This document shows positions 19,647 through 29,011 of a DNA stretch of 64,000 nucleotides, piece after piece. The stretch spans positions 43,624 to 107,623 of the forward strand of contig JAFRJM010000017.1 of assembly GCA_017432285.1 (NCBI GenBank), read 5' to 3'. The position numbers and the translations under genes were made by a program. Positions within the stretch are counted from its first letter, which is position 1, and every line of letters starts with the position of its first letter. The stretch comes from Oscillospiraceae bacterium (GTDB taxonomy: Bacteria; Bacillota; Clostridia; Oscillospirales; Ruminococcaceae). Below the pieces are notes generated by a model, which saw only the letters and a program-made list of their open reading frames with translations, searched no databases and was not told the origin of the DNA.

Positions 19647-22193
19647 ATGGAAGAATTCAATCTTGAAAATGAAAAGATCGTAGAGGTCAACGTTGAAGAG
19701 GAGATAAAGCAAAGTTTTCTTGACTATTCAATGTCTGTTATAGTCAGCCGGGCTTTGCCGGACGTCCGTGACGGTCTCAAACCGGTCCACAGAAGGATTC
19801 TCTATTCAATGGATGAGAACGGACTGACTCACGAGAAGCCCACCAGGAAGTGCGCGACGATCGTCGGCGCGGTCCTTGGCGCATATCACCCGCACGGAGA
19901 CTCATCGGTATACGGAGCGCTGGTTCGTCTCGCTCAGACCTTCTCAATGCGGTATCCTCTCGTAGAGGGACAGGGAAACTTCGGTTCGGTGGACGGTGAC
20001 CCGCCTGCAGCATACCGTTATACGGAAGCAAGGATGGCCCGTATAGCCAACCTCATGCTTGAGGACATAGATAAGGAAACGGTGGATTTCATCCCCAACT
20101 TTGATGACACCACAACAGAGCCGGAAGTGCTTCCTGCAAGGCTTCCGAACCTTCTTATCAATGGATCGCAGGGTATCGCTGTCGGTATGGCGACAAATAT
20201 CCCTCCCCACAATCTCTCGGAAGTCATCGACGCAGTGGATTATCTTATCGATAATCCGGACTGCAACGTCCTTGACCTGATGAACTACATCCAGGGACCG
20301 GATTTCCCGACAGGCGGTATCATCATGGGAAGGAGCGGCATCCGCGCAGCTTATGCTACCGGACGCGGCAAGATAAATCTCCGCGGACGTGCCGAGATCG
20401 AGGAGATGCACGGCGGCAGAGAGCGCATCGTTGTCACTGAGATCCCGTATATGGTCAACAAGGCAGAACTCATCAAAAATATCGCTGATCTGGTCAAGGA
20501 CAAGCGCATTGAAGGAATCTCAGATCTGAGAGACGAGTCGGATAAAAAAGGTATGCGCATCGTCATCGAGCTCAAGAGAGATGCAAATGCGCAGATAGTC
20601 TTGAATATGCTGTACAAGCTGACACAGCTGCAGGATTCCATCGGAGTCATAATGCTGGCTCTGGATCACGGTGTACCGAAGGTCATGGACCTCAAGACGG
20701 TTCTTGTCAAATACCTTGAATTCCAGGAAGAGATAGTCCGCAGAAGGACCCAGTTCAACCTGAAGAAAGCAAGGGAGCGCGCTCATATCCTTGAAGGACT
20801 CAAACGCGCCATCGATATCGTAGACGAGATCATTTACACCATCCGCCACACAGACGGAGGACAGACCGAAGCGAAACTTGCCATTATGGAGAAGTTCGGA
20901 TTCGACGATCCTCAGGCAAGCGCGATCGTGGCGTTCCGTCTCGGACAACTGGCTGGACTGGAGATCAGGAAGATCGAGAATGAGCTGGCTGAACTCAACG
21001 AAAAGATAGCGGACTACGAGGATATTCTCGTAAACGAGGAGCATCTCACTTCCATAATCAAAACCGAGCTTAATGAGATCCGTCAGAGATTCGGAGATGA
21101 GAGAAAGACCAGCATAGAAGCTGTTTCCGGAGACGTGGATATAGAGGATCTCATTCCTGAAGAGGAATGCATCATAGCGAGGACACACTTTGGATACTTC
21201 AAGCGCCAGTCTGTCGCAGAGTACAGGGCACAGGGAAGAGGCGGACGCGGAGTTATGGGTATCTCCAGGAAGGACGAGGACTTTGTGGAAGACCTCTATT
21301 CCTGCAACAGCCATGACCACCTGCTGTTCATGACATCCTTCGGACGTGTCTACACTATCAAGAGCTACACCATTCCTGAGGGATCCCGTCAGAGCAGGGG
21401 CACGAACATCGTAAATATCCTGCCTCTGTTGCCCGGAGAAAAGATCAGCTCCGTTCTTAAGATCGATGACTTCAACGATGAGAGCAAGTACCTCGTTATG
21501 GTCACAAAGAATGGCGTCGTGAAGAGAAGTTCACTGAGCCTGTTCCAGAAGATACGCAAGACTGGTATCTACGGAATAGAACTGGATGAGGGAGACGAAC
21601 TTGCCTGGGCAAGAGTGACATCAGGAGATGACCATCTGCTGGTCGCTACAAAGTACGGTATGGCTATCCGTTTCCGTGAGACAGATGCAAGATCCATGGG
21701 AAGAACCACACGAGGTGTCCGTGCCATCACCCTGAAAGAAGGGGACGAAGTTGTCGGAATGGCTATAGCTACATCAGGAAAGATCCTCACGGTCACTGAC
21801 CAGGGCAAAGGAAGACTTACTCCTGTTGAGAACTATCACCTGCAGAAGCGCGGAGGCCTTGGTGCCCGCAACTACGACTGCGCAGACGGAACGATGGTTG
21901 CCGGTGTCAGACTGGTTGACGAATTCAGGGACGATGCCATACTCATCAGCGAGAACGGAACGGTCATCCGTATGCATGTGGATACTATCGCTACACAAAG
22001 CCGCTATGGTGGCGGTGTGCGCGTAATGAGGGTCGATGAAGGAGACAGAGTCGTTACCGTAGCATGCACCCTCAGAGATGATCTGGATGACGATGAGATC
22101 CTTGAAGGAGCTCTTACAGAACAGCCGATAGTGGCTCCATCAGAGGAAGAGATCGAAGAGATGCTTTCCAGGGATCTGAAAGAGGAAGAATAA
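19647..22193 (+). CDS. gyrA: DNA gyrase subunit A
   Basis: 848-residue breakage-reunion subunit. The active-site Tyr lies in [10 protein letters not shown] (~126-135). The winged-helix QRDR reads [17 protein letters not shown] (81-97), with Gly at residue 90 where E. coli has Asp87 and staphylococci Glu88. The coiled-coil tower and the C-terminal beta-pinwheel follow; the GyrA box is QGRGGRG (~525-532), which marks it as gyrase rather than topoisomerase IV. The tail is acidic ([16 protein letters not shown]). ATG 19647 has a weak GTGAGATATAG leader. Confidence 0.97.
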   Translation: MEEFNLENEKIVEVNVEEEIKQSFLDYSMSVIVSRALPDVRDGLKPVHRRILYSMDENGLTHEKPTRKCATIVGAVLGAYHPHGDSSVYGALVRLAQTFSMRYPLVEGQGNFGSVDGDPPAAYRYTEARMARIANLMLEDIDKETVDFIPNFDDTTTEPEVLPARLPNLLINGSQGIAVGMATNIPPHNLSEVIDAVDYLIDNPDCNVLDLMNYIQGPDFPTGGIIMGRSGIRAAYATGRGKINLRGRAEIEEMHGGRERIVVTEIPYMVNKAELIKNIADLVKDKRIEGISDLRDESDKKGMRIVIELKRDANAQIVLNMLYKLTQLQDSIGVIMLALDHGVPKVMDLKTVLVKYLEFQEEIVRRRTQFNLKKARERAHILEGLKRAIDIVDEIIYTIRHTDGGQTEAKLAIMEKFGFDDPQASAIVAFRLGQLAGLEIRKIENELAELNEKIADYEDILVNEEHLTSIIKTELNEIRQRFGDERKTSIEAVSGDVDIEDLIPEEECIIARTHFGYFKRQSVAEYRAQGRGGRGVMGISRKDEDFVEDLYSCNSHDHLLFMTSFGRVYTIKSYTIPEGSRQSRGTNIVNILPLLPGEKISSVLKIDDFNDESKYLVMVTKNGVVKRSSLSLFQKIRKTGIYGIELDEGDELAWARVTSGDDHLLVATKYGMAIRFRETDARSMGRTTRGVRAITLKEGDEVVGMAIATSGKILTVTDQGKGRLTPVENYHLQKRGGLGARNYDCADGTMVAGVRLVDEFRDDAILISENGTVIRMHVDTIATQSRYGGGVRVMRVDEGDRVVTVACTLRDDLDDDEILEGALTEQPIVAPSEEEIEEMLSRDLKEEE

Positions 22194-22207
22194 TATAATT
22201 AATCACT

Positions 22208-22245
22208 AAAAATGAGCCACTTCATCAAAGAAGTGGCTCATTTTT
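22208..22245. terminator. Bidirectional terminator after gyrA
   Basis: 16-bp perfect inverted repeat AAAAATGAGCCACTTC / GAAGTGGCTCATTTTT with a 6-base loop. It serves gyrA (+) and the convergent lipoprotein gene (-). Confidence 0.92.
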
Positions 22246-22259
22246 ATGTTGTGAATAGA

Positions 22260-23105
22260 TCAACCAAGAACCAAGTAATTGGATATGCCTTTATAGTTCT
22301 TGTACTCAAAACCAATCAAATAGTAAGAAGATCCTGATTGCTGGAATGTGTACACATTCGTCTGAACATCCCTGGCTATATCCTCTATGGCATCCATTGG
22401 AACAGCGCTGGGATTTCCGGACTCGATAAGAAGTGCGTTTTCCGGCTCGTCCGAGTAAAGAGGATCAAGGAGGTTCAGCATCCATAATTCATATACCCCG
22501 TCTCCTTTGTCTATGGCGGCCCATGGGTAGAGGAAAGTGGAGGGCGTTCCCATTCCAAAGGAAACAACAAGACCGTTTTCCTCATCAACCAGATAAGGGC
22601 TGTAATCCTCAGTAGTCCATCCTGATGACAGGCTGGCATTGGATCCAAAGTACGTTCTGACAGCGGCTTCAAGTTCAGAGATAGGCAGCGATAGCATAAA
22701 ACCATCCTCTGACATCGTGAAATCGTCCTGCTTGTAGGCGACTGCCGCAAAGAATTTGCTGGCATTTGAAAGCTGAGCAGAAGAGGTGAATTCCTCCGGA
22801 TCGCTGTTGAAAAGATCAGCAAGAGCGGCCATTTTCAGCATGTCCTGATATTCACATTCCACGCGGCTGGAGGGAAACTCAGCTTCCAGACTCTCCGAAT
22901 ACGGGTTTTCATCTTCCTTTTCCGGTTCTTCCGGTTCCTGAGGAACGTCTGTCGGAGCGGGTTTTACAGTGGATTCGGGTTTGGTGGGCTCTTCAGTTGA
23001 AGGTTCATAATAATGTTGGTCATATTCCATATCTTTCTTTTTACATGATGTCAAAGAAAAGACAAGGAGAATTGTTAAGAGCAGACATAAGATTTTTTTG
23101 ATCAT
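22260..23105 (-). CDS. Uncharacterised lipoprotein
   Basis: 281 residues. A lipoprotein signal peptide is clear: KK, hydrophobic LCLLLTILLVFSL, then the lipobox LTSC at residues ~18-21. A Pro/Glu/Thr-rich spacer (~30-70, e.g. PTDVPQEPEEPEKEDENPYS) lifts a ~200-residue C-terminal domain off the membrane. That domain has repeated aromatic/Gly patterns (ASKFFAAVAYKQDDFTMSED, GVYELWMLNLLDPLYSDEPE) but no motif I recognise. Its gene lies 22 bases after the FkbH-like gene and is probably co-transcribed with it. Confidence 0.8.
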   Translation of the reverse strand: MIKKILCLLLTILLVFSLTSCKKKDMEYDQHYYEPSTEEPTKPESTVKPAPTDVPQEPEEPEKEDENPYSESLEAEFPSSRVECEYQDMLKMAALADLFNSDPEEFTSSAQLSNASKFFAAVAYKQDDFTMSEDGFMLSLPISELEAAVRTYFGSNASLSSGWTTEDYSPYLVDEENGLVVSFGMGTPSTFLYPWAAIDKGDGVYELWMLNLLDPLYSDEPENALLIESGNPSAVPMDAIEDIARDVQTNVYTFQQSGSSYYLIGFEYKNYKGISNYLVLG

Positions 23106-23127
23106 TTTGCCGCCTCCTTATAGATTT

Positions 23128-24894
23128 CTACTGAATAGATATCACTTGGTTCATCGGGGAATAATTCTCAGGGATTACATACTTCCAGAACGTTCCCTGA
23201 TCGTTTTCAGAGACTTTTTTGAATCCGAGAGAACCGTAGAAATCAGATACAAGTTTATTTTTAGCTGTCGGGTAATACCATCCTGTTATTGCCGTGCCGC
23301 CTTTTTCCTTTACGGACTTTACAAGAGCATCGAACATAGCATATTCGAGATCCCTTTTGAACACGCGGCAAGACATTATCCAGAGTTCTATATCCCAGGT
23401 AACATCATCTGTCCTGTTCGCTACGATACAGGAAACGATACCGTTGTCGCCGAAACGGTCTTCCAATCTGCCGGATATTGTGACTGTATCCGGATCAGAG
23501 GCTCTGGAAACCATTTCTTCCGGCTGATAGCGCCTTGTAGTGAGGTTGAACTGGTTTGTCTTGTTTGCAAGCTGGGTTACGCGCTCCAGCTGTTCCTTCT
23601 TGAAAGGACCTATATAGCCCTTCATATCAAGAGATCGGAGATACGCATCATAATCGGTAAAGGATCCGGCGCTCTGTTTCCGCTGGAGATTATCTTTGTA
23701 CATCTTTGCTCTGGCAAGGTCATCTCCGGAAAGGGATGTTACTTCAAAGTATCCGGCTCCGGAAATGATCTCAGCAAAGCGTTCAGGAACAGAAAGCTCA
23801 GGGACGGCGCAGCTGAGGCCGGAATCGCGGACGATCTTTCTTTCCGCCGGGTTGTCATCGACGAAGACTATGGAATCGGCACCTATATTGAGATTTTTTG
23901 CTGAGATCTCAAGGTTCTGAGGCTTCGGATCCCAGTTTGCCCTGAAGGAGAGGAAATCCTCAACTGCCAGAAGGGAAGAGGGATGGGAGAAGCCGGATTT
24001 TGCAATATCGTCTTCGTTTTTGGAGCAGATGCCTAGGATGATGCCTATGCGGGAAAGATCTTTCGCATACTGCTGAAGATCTGAGTAAGCGATACCGGAT
24101 GGGGCCTCATAGCCGAGATGGATACCTTCCAGGCCGTCGTCCCCAATGACGCCTCCCCACAATGTGTTGTCCAGATCGAGGAAAAGCGCTTTTTCGTTTT
24201 TCCCGAATACGGATTTGATGATATTTGCCGCCTGGAAAGCGACAAAAGGAATATATGTGGGTGCTAGGCCGTATTTGTATCCGTTGTAATAACTCGGATC
24301 AGAGAACGAATCTATCCCGTTCCACGCTGCTGCATATTCGTAGTCCAGCAGAAGGAGAGAGGGATCATTTTCCGCTGCTTCCGCGAAGGCTTCGTTGAGT
24401 CTGCGGACGAACCTTACCTTTCCGGATGGCAGCCAGCTGTCCGCGTTGCCCATCACACGCACGCGCGGAAGGTCAAAGTTGTTCTGGATCACAGGACATT
24501 TATAGGAGGCTAATCCATTCCATACAGCGCGGAATCTTGCCAGCTCGCTTTCAAGCTTTTTATTTACAGAATCTCTGTCTTCGCCTGGAAGGGGAAGGTC
24601 CTGGATGGAGTGATAGGAAGTATTGATCCAGATTATATCCGGTGCAAATTCTTTCAGTTCAGGATTGTCAAAAACCGCATCCTCATAGAAGCGGTTGTAA
24701 TCTCCTTCAAGAAATACCGGACGGATACCGTACGAAAGCAGGAACACTTCAAGAACAGATTTCAGTTCACCGACAGTCGTACCTGAAAGGATAGCGATCT
24801 TCTTCTCAAGCAGATTCTCCTGCCGGAGGAGCTCACGCTTGAGCGAGCGCTTTTTAGTAAGTATGTAATTAGGATCAAAAGGATACTGGATCAT
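23128..24894 (-). CDS. FkbH-like HAD-IIIC family protein
   Basis: 588 residues in three parts. An N-terminal SGNH-like region (~30-230) includes IAILSGTTVGELKSVLEVFL. The HAD phosphatase core shows ALFLDLDNTLWGGVIGDDGL (~237-256; nucleophile DxD), ILGICSKNEDD and IVFVDDNPAERKIV. The C-terminal GNAT-like domain (~440-570) holds TQLANKTNQFNLTTRRY. FkbH proteins load glyceryl groups from 1,3-bisphosphoglycerate onto acyl carrier proteins in polyketide and some capsule pathways. No carrier protein or synthase gene is nearby, so the product is unclear. ATG 24894 follows GGAGAC; the longer frame crosses the promoter. Confidence 0.85.
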   Translation of the reverse strand: MIQYPFDPNYILTKKRSLKRELLRQENLLEKKIAILSGTTVGELKSVLEVFLLSYGIRPVFLEGDYNRFYEDAVFDNPELKEFAPDIIWINTSYHSIQDLPLPGEDRDSVNKKLESELARFRAVWNGLASYKCPVIQNNFDLPRVRVMGNADSWLPSGKVRFVRRLNEAFAEAAENDPSLLLLDYEYAAAWNGIDSFSDPSYYNGYKYGLAPTYIPFVAFQAANIIKSVFGKNEKALFLDLDNTLWGGVIGDDGLEGIHLGYEAPSGIAYSDLQQYAKDLSRIGIILGICSKNEDDIAKSGFSHPSSLLAVEDFLSFRANWDPKPQNLEISAKNLNIGADSIVFVDDNPAERKIVRDSGLSCAVPELSVPERFAEIISGAGYFEVTSLSGDDLARAKMYKDNLQRKQSAGSFTDYDAYLRSLDMKGYIGPFKKEQLERVTQLANKTNQFNLTTRRYQPEEMVSRASDPDTVTISGRLEDRFGDNGIVSCIVANRTDDVTWDIELWIMSCRVFKRDLEYAMFDALVKSVKEKGGTAITGWYYPTAKNKLVSDFYGSLGFKKVSENDQGTFWKYVIPENYSPMNQVISIQ

Positions 24895-24926
24895 CTTTTT
24901 ATGTCTCCGTGGAGTCTGTACACTGA

Positions 24927-24935
24927 ATTGTATCA
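24927..24935 (-). promoter_or_regulatory. Extended -10 promoter of the FkbH-like gene
   Basis: On the minus strand TGATACAAT (complement of 24927-24935), an extended -10 element without a good -35. TSS would fall ~25 bases before the start codon. Confidence 0.45.
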
Positions 24936-24966
24936 CAAAGGACCAAAAAAGACTAATCCGCAGAAT

Positions 24967-24995
24967 TTGACCGCGCGCAATGAACCTCGTAAAAT
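24967..24995 (+). promoter_or_regulatory. Sigma-A-type promoter of the alpha/beta hydrolase
   Basis: TTGACC (24967-24972), 17-base spacer, TAAAAT (24990-24995), 29 bases before the start codon. Divergent to the FkbH-like promoter. Confidence 0.65.
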
Positions 24996-25024
24996 AGGTT
25001 AAGAAATTGTTCTGGAGGCAACCA

Positions 25025-25981
25025 ATGATCTGGCTTCTATGTATCGGAGTCGCCGTGATGATATTCTTTTTCGGCGCAGGTATCATGTGCTACAAGGCCG
25101 GCATGATCCGCAGAGACAAGTATGATCGCAACTACGTCCCTGAAAGAGACGACAATATGCCTATGAGTCTGCATGCTACGGAATACCGCAGGAGTTCAAA
25201 GCCGTTCAACAAATGGTGGAACGCGCAGCCTTTGCAGCGGCTTGAGATGACGTCAGATGACGGACTTCTGTTAAAAGCCGGATATCTTCCTGCAGACAAG
25301 GATGAGCACAAGCTGGCTATAGTAGTACACGGACATCATTGCTGTGCCGGTGAGGAAGGATTCATATCAAAAATGTTTCATGAGGCAGGATTCCATGTTC
25401 TGGCTATGGACCAAAGGAGCCACGGTGCCAGCGAAGGCAAATTCATCACCATGGGATATCTTGAGAGCAGAGATATAAAGAAATGGGCTGACCTTATGGC
25501 AGAACAGCACCCGGACTGCAAAATGGTCCTGTATGGGGCATCAATGGGAGGGGCCACGGTATGTATGGCGTCTGAACTTGATCTGCCGGAACAGATAAAG
25601 TGCATCATTTCAGACTGTGCATACACGAACGCAAGAGAAGTATTCGCGGCGGAGATGCATAGGGCATATAACTGGCTGCCCTGCAAGAAGTTCATCCTTG
25701 AGCTCACTGCGAGAATAAGCGAACTGTACGGGAAATTTAACATAAATGACTCCAACCCCAAGGGAGCAGTGAGCAATGCAAAATTGCCTATGCTGTTCAT
25801 TCAGGGAACTACAGATGATCAGGTGCCAGAGCATATGGCGCAGGAACTGTATGATGCTCATCCGGGAGATAATAAGGAACTGCTCTTTTTCGAGGGATCA
25901 GGACACAATGTCAGTTATTTCCATGAGACAGAACGATACAGGAACGCATGTCTCTCATTTTTTGAGAAATACTCAAAATAA
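25025..25981 (+). CDS. Membrane-anchored alpha/beta hydrolase
   Basis: 318 residues: N-terminal transmembrane anchor (LLCIGVAVMIFFFGAGIM, ~4-21) and an alpha/beta-hydrolase domain outside or at the membrane face. Motifs: oxyanion region VVHGHHCCAGEEG (~98-110), QRSHGASEGK (~129-138), nucleophile elbow LYGASMGGATV (~165-175, Ser), acid region QGTTDDQVP and catalytic His in FEGSGHNVSYF. It resembles the YqkD/BAAT-like peptidase-S15-type hydrolases of Firmicutes; the substrate is unknown. ATG 25025 is preceded by GGAGG; the open frame extends six codons further upstream through that site. Confidence 0.88.
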   Translation: MIWLLCIGVAVMIFFFGAGIMCYKAGMIRRDKYDRNYVPERDDNMPMSLHATEYRRSSKPFNKWWNAQPLQRLEMTSDDGLLLKAGYLPADKDEHKLAIVVHGHHCCAGEEGFISKMFHEAGFHVLAMDQRSHGASEGKFITMGYLESRDIKKWADLMAEQHPDCKMVLYGASMGGATVCMASELDLPEQIKCIISDCAYTNAREVFAAEMHRAYNWLPCKKFILELTARISELYGKFNINDSNPKGAVSNAKLPMLFIQGTTDDQVPEHMAQELYDAHPGDNKELLFFEGSGHNVSYFHETERYRNACLSFFEKYSK

Positions 25982-26001
25982 TACATTAGCATAACCGAAA
26001 C

Positions 26002-26033
26002 AAAAGGAACCGCTGATTGCAGCGGTTCCTTTG
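26002..26033. terminator. Bidirectional terminator between hydrolase and carboxypeptidase genes
   Basis: 13-bp arms AAAGGAACCGCTG (26003-26015) / CAGCGGTTCCTTT (26020-26032) with a 4-base loop between convergent genes. Confidence 0.85.
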
Positions 26034-26058
26034 CTATATGTATAGTTCGCGCCAAAGA

Positions 26059-27558
26059 TTACAGATCGTATAACTTTGAGAATTTTTCTGTGAGGTAATC
26101 TGTATAATATTTAGCAGTAAATGGTTTGCCTGTGATATCCGGCACATATGTACCGGGTTTCTTCAGGCAGCCAAAACGATATATATGCTCAGTCAGCCAG
26201 TTGAGGATAGGTTCAAGGTCATTGTTCCTGACCAGCTGATCGAAATCCAGTTCCTTCCGCATCGTGTCGAGGATCTGTGCGCTGTAGGCTGTGCCGAGGG
26301 AGTATGTCGGGAAATAACCGAAACTTCCCTGACTCCAGTGGACATCCTGCAGGCATCCCAAAGTATCATTGGGAACAGTGATTCCAAGATATTCCTTATA
26401 TTTTTCATTCCATGCAGCGGGGATATCTTCAATAGCCAGTTCTCCGCTGAACAGTTTCTTTTCTATCTCATAGCGGATGATAATGTGGAGGGAGTAGGTG
26501 AGCTCGTCTGCCTCTGTACGCACCAGTGACGGATGTGCGAGGTTTACACAGCGATAGAGTTCCTCAGCGGTATGTCTCTTTGTCTGTTCGGGGAAAGTCT
26601 CCCGGAATCTGGGCCAAAATGCCTGAATGAAGTTTTCGCTGCGTCCGACATAGTTTTCCCAGAATCTACTCTGGCTTTCATGCATTGCCATGGAGGCGCC
26701 GCCGGACAGCACATTGTAATCATATTCAGGATTGACGTGAAGCTCATAGTTTGCGTGGCCGCCTTCGTGGATCACGCTGAACACAGATGCTACAGGATCA
26801 TTCTCATAATAATGCGTCGTGATTCTGACATCCTGAGAACAGGCCCCATTGGTATACGGGTGTTCTGTTTCGCCGAGTACACAGTGATTGCGGTCAAGAT
26901 GGAAAGTGTCCATTACGATATCGGACAGTTTCTTCTGCACTTCAACAGGGTAGGAAACCTTAAGCCAGCTGTTGTCAGGCTGCTCTTTCTCATTGATCTT
27001 CGCAATGAGAGGGATGAGAGTCGCCTTTACCTCATCGAAGAAACGGTCGTAATACTCTCTGTCCGTACCCTCTTCATGGGCGTCCAGGGCTACATCATAT
27101 GGATCCTTATCTGGATCAGTGATAGATGCAAAGCGGATCTGAGTATCGACTATCTTACGGATGAACGGAGCGAAAGAGGCAAAATCGTTATTCTTCTTCG
27201 CGTTCAGCCAGGCGACGTGAGCAGTGTTCAGGAGCTCGCTGTAAGCCATATACTCTTCGATCGGGATGTTCTCCATCTTTCGTATATTCTCACGAAGGAG
27301 CTCCGCACGGCGGAAATATTCCGGTCCGGCTTCATCTTTGTTCTCATAAAGGTAATAGACCGCCTCTTTAAGCTCAGGCGAGGTCTGGAGCTTGAATGTC
27401 TCTCCGGAGAGGATCCCAAAAGCGGTCCCTCTTGCGGTATAGCTTTCCGGAGGGGCGACAGTTGATGCATCGTTCATGACTGTTGCGAGCACATATTTAT
27501 ATGCGAACTGTTTGCGCTCGATCTCGTCAAGAGTATGTTTTGCAGTGTTGATATCCAT
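26059..27558 (-). CDS. M32-family metallocarboxypeptidase
   Basis: 499-residue cytosolic zinc carboxypeptidase related to Thermus/Pyrococcus carboxypeptidase 1. The catalytic HExxH is HEGGHANYE (~263-271). Two other M32 signatures are present: MHESQSRFWENYVGRS (~290-305) and VRTEADELTYSLHIIIRYEI (~344-363). The ending PDITGKPFTAKYYTDYLTEK is typical. ATG 27558 follows AAGGA; the 23 residues upstream in frame lie in the leader. A single-gene unit flanked by terminators. Confidence 0.93.
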   Translation of the reverse strand: MDINTAKHTLDEIERKQFAYKYVLATVMNDASTVAPPESYTARGTAFGILSGETFKLQTSPELKEAVYYLYENKDEAGPEYFRRAELLRENIRKMENIPIEEYMAYSELLNTAHVAWLNAKKNNDFASFAPFIRKIVDTQIRFASITDPDKDPYDVALDAHEEGTDREYYDRFFDEVKATLIPLIAKINEKEQPDNSWLKVSYPVEVQKKLSDIVMDTFHLDRNHCVLGETEHPYTNGACSQDVRITTHYYENDPVASVFSVIHEGGHANYELHVNPEYDYNVLSGGASMAMHESQSRFWENYVGRSENFIQAFWPRFRETFPEQTKRHTAEELYRCVNLAHPSLVRTEADELTYSLHIIIRYEIEKKLFSGELAIEDIPAAWNEKYKEYLGITVPNDTLGCLQDVHWSQGSFGYFPTYSLGTAYSAQILDTMRKELDFDQLVRNNDLEPILNWLTEHIYRFGCLKKPGTYVPDITGKPFTAKYYTDYLTEKFSKLYDL

Positions 27559-27624
27559 TAATATCCGTCCTTTCTTTTTTCTGCTCACCATGTTATCACG
27601 AAGATGGAAATGGAACAAGAAAAG

Positions 27625-27654
27625 CAAAAGAAAACCCGTCTCACTGAGACGGGT
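27625..27654 (-). terminator. Terminator of the DUF3048 lipoprotein gene
   Basis: ACCCGTC / GACGGGT stem (27634-27654, loop can pair further), followed on the minus strand by TTTTCTTTT. Confidence 0.75.
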
Positions 27655-27673
27655 AAATCTTGTGGAATAAGAA

Positions 27674-28816
27674 CTACTCTTTTATTGTTATTGTGTCACC
27701 GAGTTCTTCACGGACGATACCGACATATGAGCGGCCTGTGTTGACCTGGATTTCTTCCATATCATTCAAGGATTTTGTTGCAAGATCTTCAACGGTTCCA
27801 CGGTAGAAAGAAAGAGTCGAACTGTAGTCGCCTTTGACCCATACGCACTGTTCGTAGGCACCGTTGGAAACATAGTACGCAACACCGCCAGTGGAGTAAT
27901 CATACTTCGGCAGACCGCCTGCATAGCTCTCGCTTCCCGGATAAACATCACGGTGAGCAACAACGATGAACACGTTTTCGAACTCAAGCATCTCAGCATT
28001 ATTTGAGTCGTAACGCTGATTTCCATGCTGCCATGCAGCATACATACCGGTCTCTTCATCATAACGGAAATCTCCGTCATATCCCGGTGAGAAATCCCAG
28101 GTGATCCTGGAGCAAGAACCGGAAGCAGGAGTTGTCTTTGTGCCTTCTTCAACAAAGTTGAAAGCGGCGTTTGTGTTATCAGAGGCAGTACGCATCTGTG
28201 TAGCTTCGATTCCGTTCTCAATTAGAGAAGCAGAAGTGAAGTAGGTGTGCTCAACAGCATATCTGCCGACCCTGGAAGGATCGCGCCAAATGGCTGTGCG
28301 GAAAATGTTTGCATCCAGAGTGCGGAAGTTGTTTTCAGCAATAGCTGCATCCGCGAATACAGAAGTCCCGATATGGACGATAATCGGGTCAAACGGATAA
28401 ACAAGCTCCATGAACTGGTTGCGCAGAGAACGGACAGAGCCTATGAGCTCTACGTCACGAGTATCTGCGAACAGAGCCATGGTACGTGTGATACCGCCTT
28501 CTGTCTCAATCTCAAACAGGATATCGCACTGTGAGAGGCCCTTCTGGGGCAAGCAAGCAGTGATGTTGTTAACAGAAACGCAGATCGGTCTGTAGTCCAC
28601 GCGGTCATTTGCAAGGTTCATCTCACCGGTAAAGCGGTTGAAGGACTCTTTATCTGCAGTAACTTCTACGACACCATATGTCTGGCTGGTTCCGCTCAAA
28701 ACGTCCTCATCCTCGAGGTTGATCCCGCCTTGGGGATCCGGGTTAGCTTCAGCACCGCAGCCTGCGAGAGAGAGAACAAGAACGAACAGCAATGTTAACG
28801 AAATTATTCTTTTCAT
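27674..28816 (-). CDS. DUF3048 (YerB-like) lipoprotein
   Basis: 380 residues with a lipobox LAGC at ~17-20 and the DUF3048 layout: RPICVSVNNITACLPQKGLS (~75-94), then CDILFEIETEGGITRTMALF, GSVRSLRNQFMELVYPFDPI, and the C-terminal half with YHVSGGV-like YDYSTGGVAYYVSNGAYEQC and VWVKGD. YerB-type proteins are extracytoplasmic and widespread in Firmicutes; a function is not established. ATG 28816 follows AAGGAG. It has its own promoter and terminator. Confidence 0.9.
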   Translation of the reverse strand: MKRIISLTLLFVLVLSLAGCGAEANPDPQGGINLEDEDVLSGTSQTYGVVEVTADKESFNRFTGEMNLANDRVDYRPICVSVNNITACLPQKGLSQCDILFEIETEGGITRTMALFADTRDVELIGSVRSLRNQFMELVYPFDPIIVHIGTSVFADAAIAENNFRTLDANIFRTAIWRDPSRVGRYAVEHTYFTSASLIENGIEATQMRTASDNTNAAFNFVEEGTKTTPASGSCSRITWDFSPGYDGDFRYDEETGMYAAWQHGNQRYDSNNAEMLEFENVFIVVAHRDVYPGSESYAGGLPKYDYSTGGVAYYVSNGAYEQCVWVKGDYSSTLSFYRGTVEDLATKSLNDMEEIQVNTGRSYVGIVREELGDTITIKE

Positions 28817-28851
28817 TCAAATCTCCTTAAAAAGCCTAAAATTCATTGAAC

Positions 28852-28880
28852 ATTATATAAGAAGTATTAGAAAAAGGCAA
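28852..28880 (-). promoter_or_regulatory. Sigma-A-type promoter of the DUF3048 gene
   Basis: On the minus strand TTGCCT (complement of 28875-28880), 17-base spacer, TATAAT (complement of 28852-28857). Confidence 0.7.
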
Positions 28881-28982
28881 CCGACGGATAATGATTGAAA
28901 CCGATTTGTGACAAATAATTCACAATATAGTAATAGTTTTGTGCGAAAAGCAGTAAGAAGCCAAGCGAAACAGAAAAGAATC

Positions 28983-28991
28983 TGTTAAAAT
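28983..28991 (+). promoter_or_regulatory. Extended -10 promoter of the GT-C-like gene
   Basis: TGTTAAAAT, an extended -10, 20 bases before the start codon at 29012; no convincing -35. Confidence 0.45.
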
Positions 28992-29011
28992 GGGCGTATC
29001 GGAGAAGATAC

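Noticed and set aside
26533-27465. Plus-strand frame of 310 codons opposite the M32 carboxypeptidase
   Set aside because: Antisense shadow without a ribosome-binding site or known motif; the minus-strand gene has all M32 signatures.
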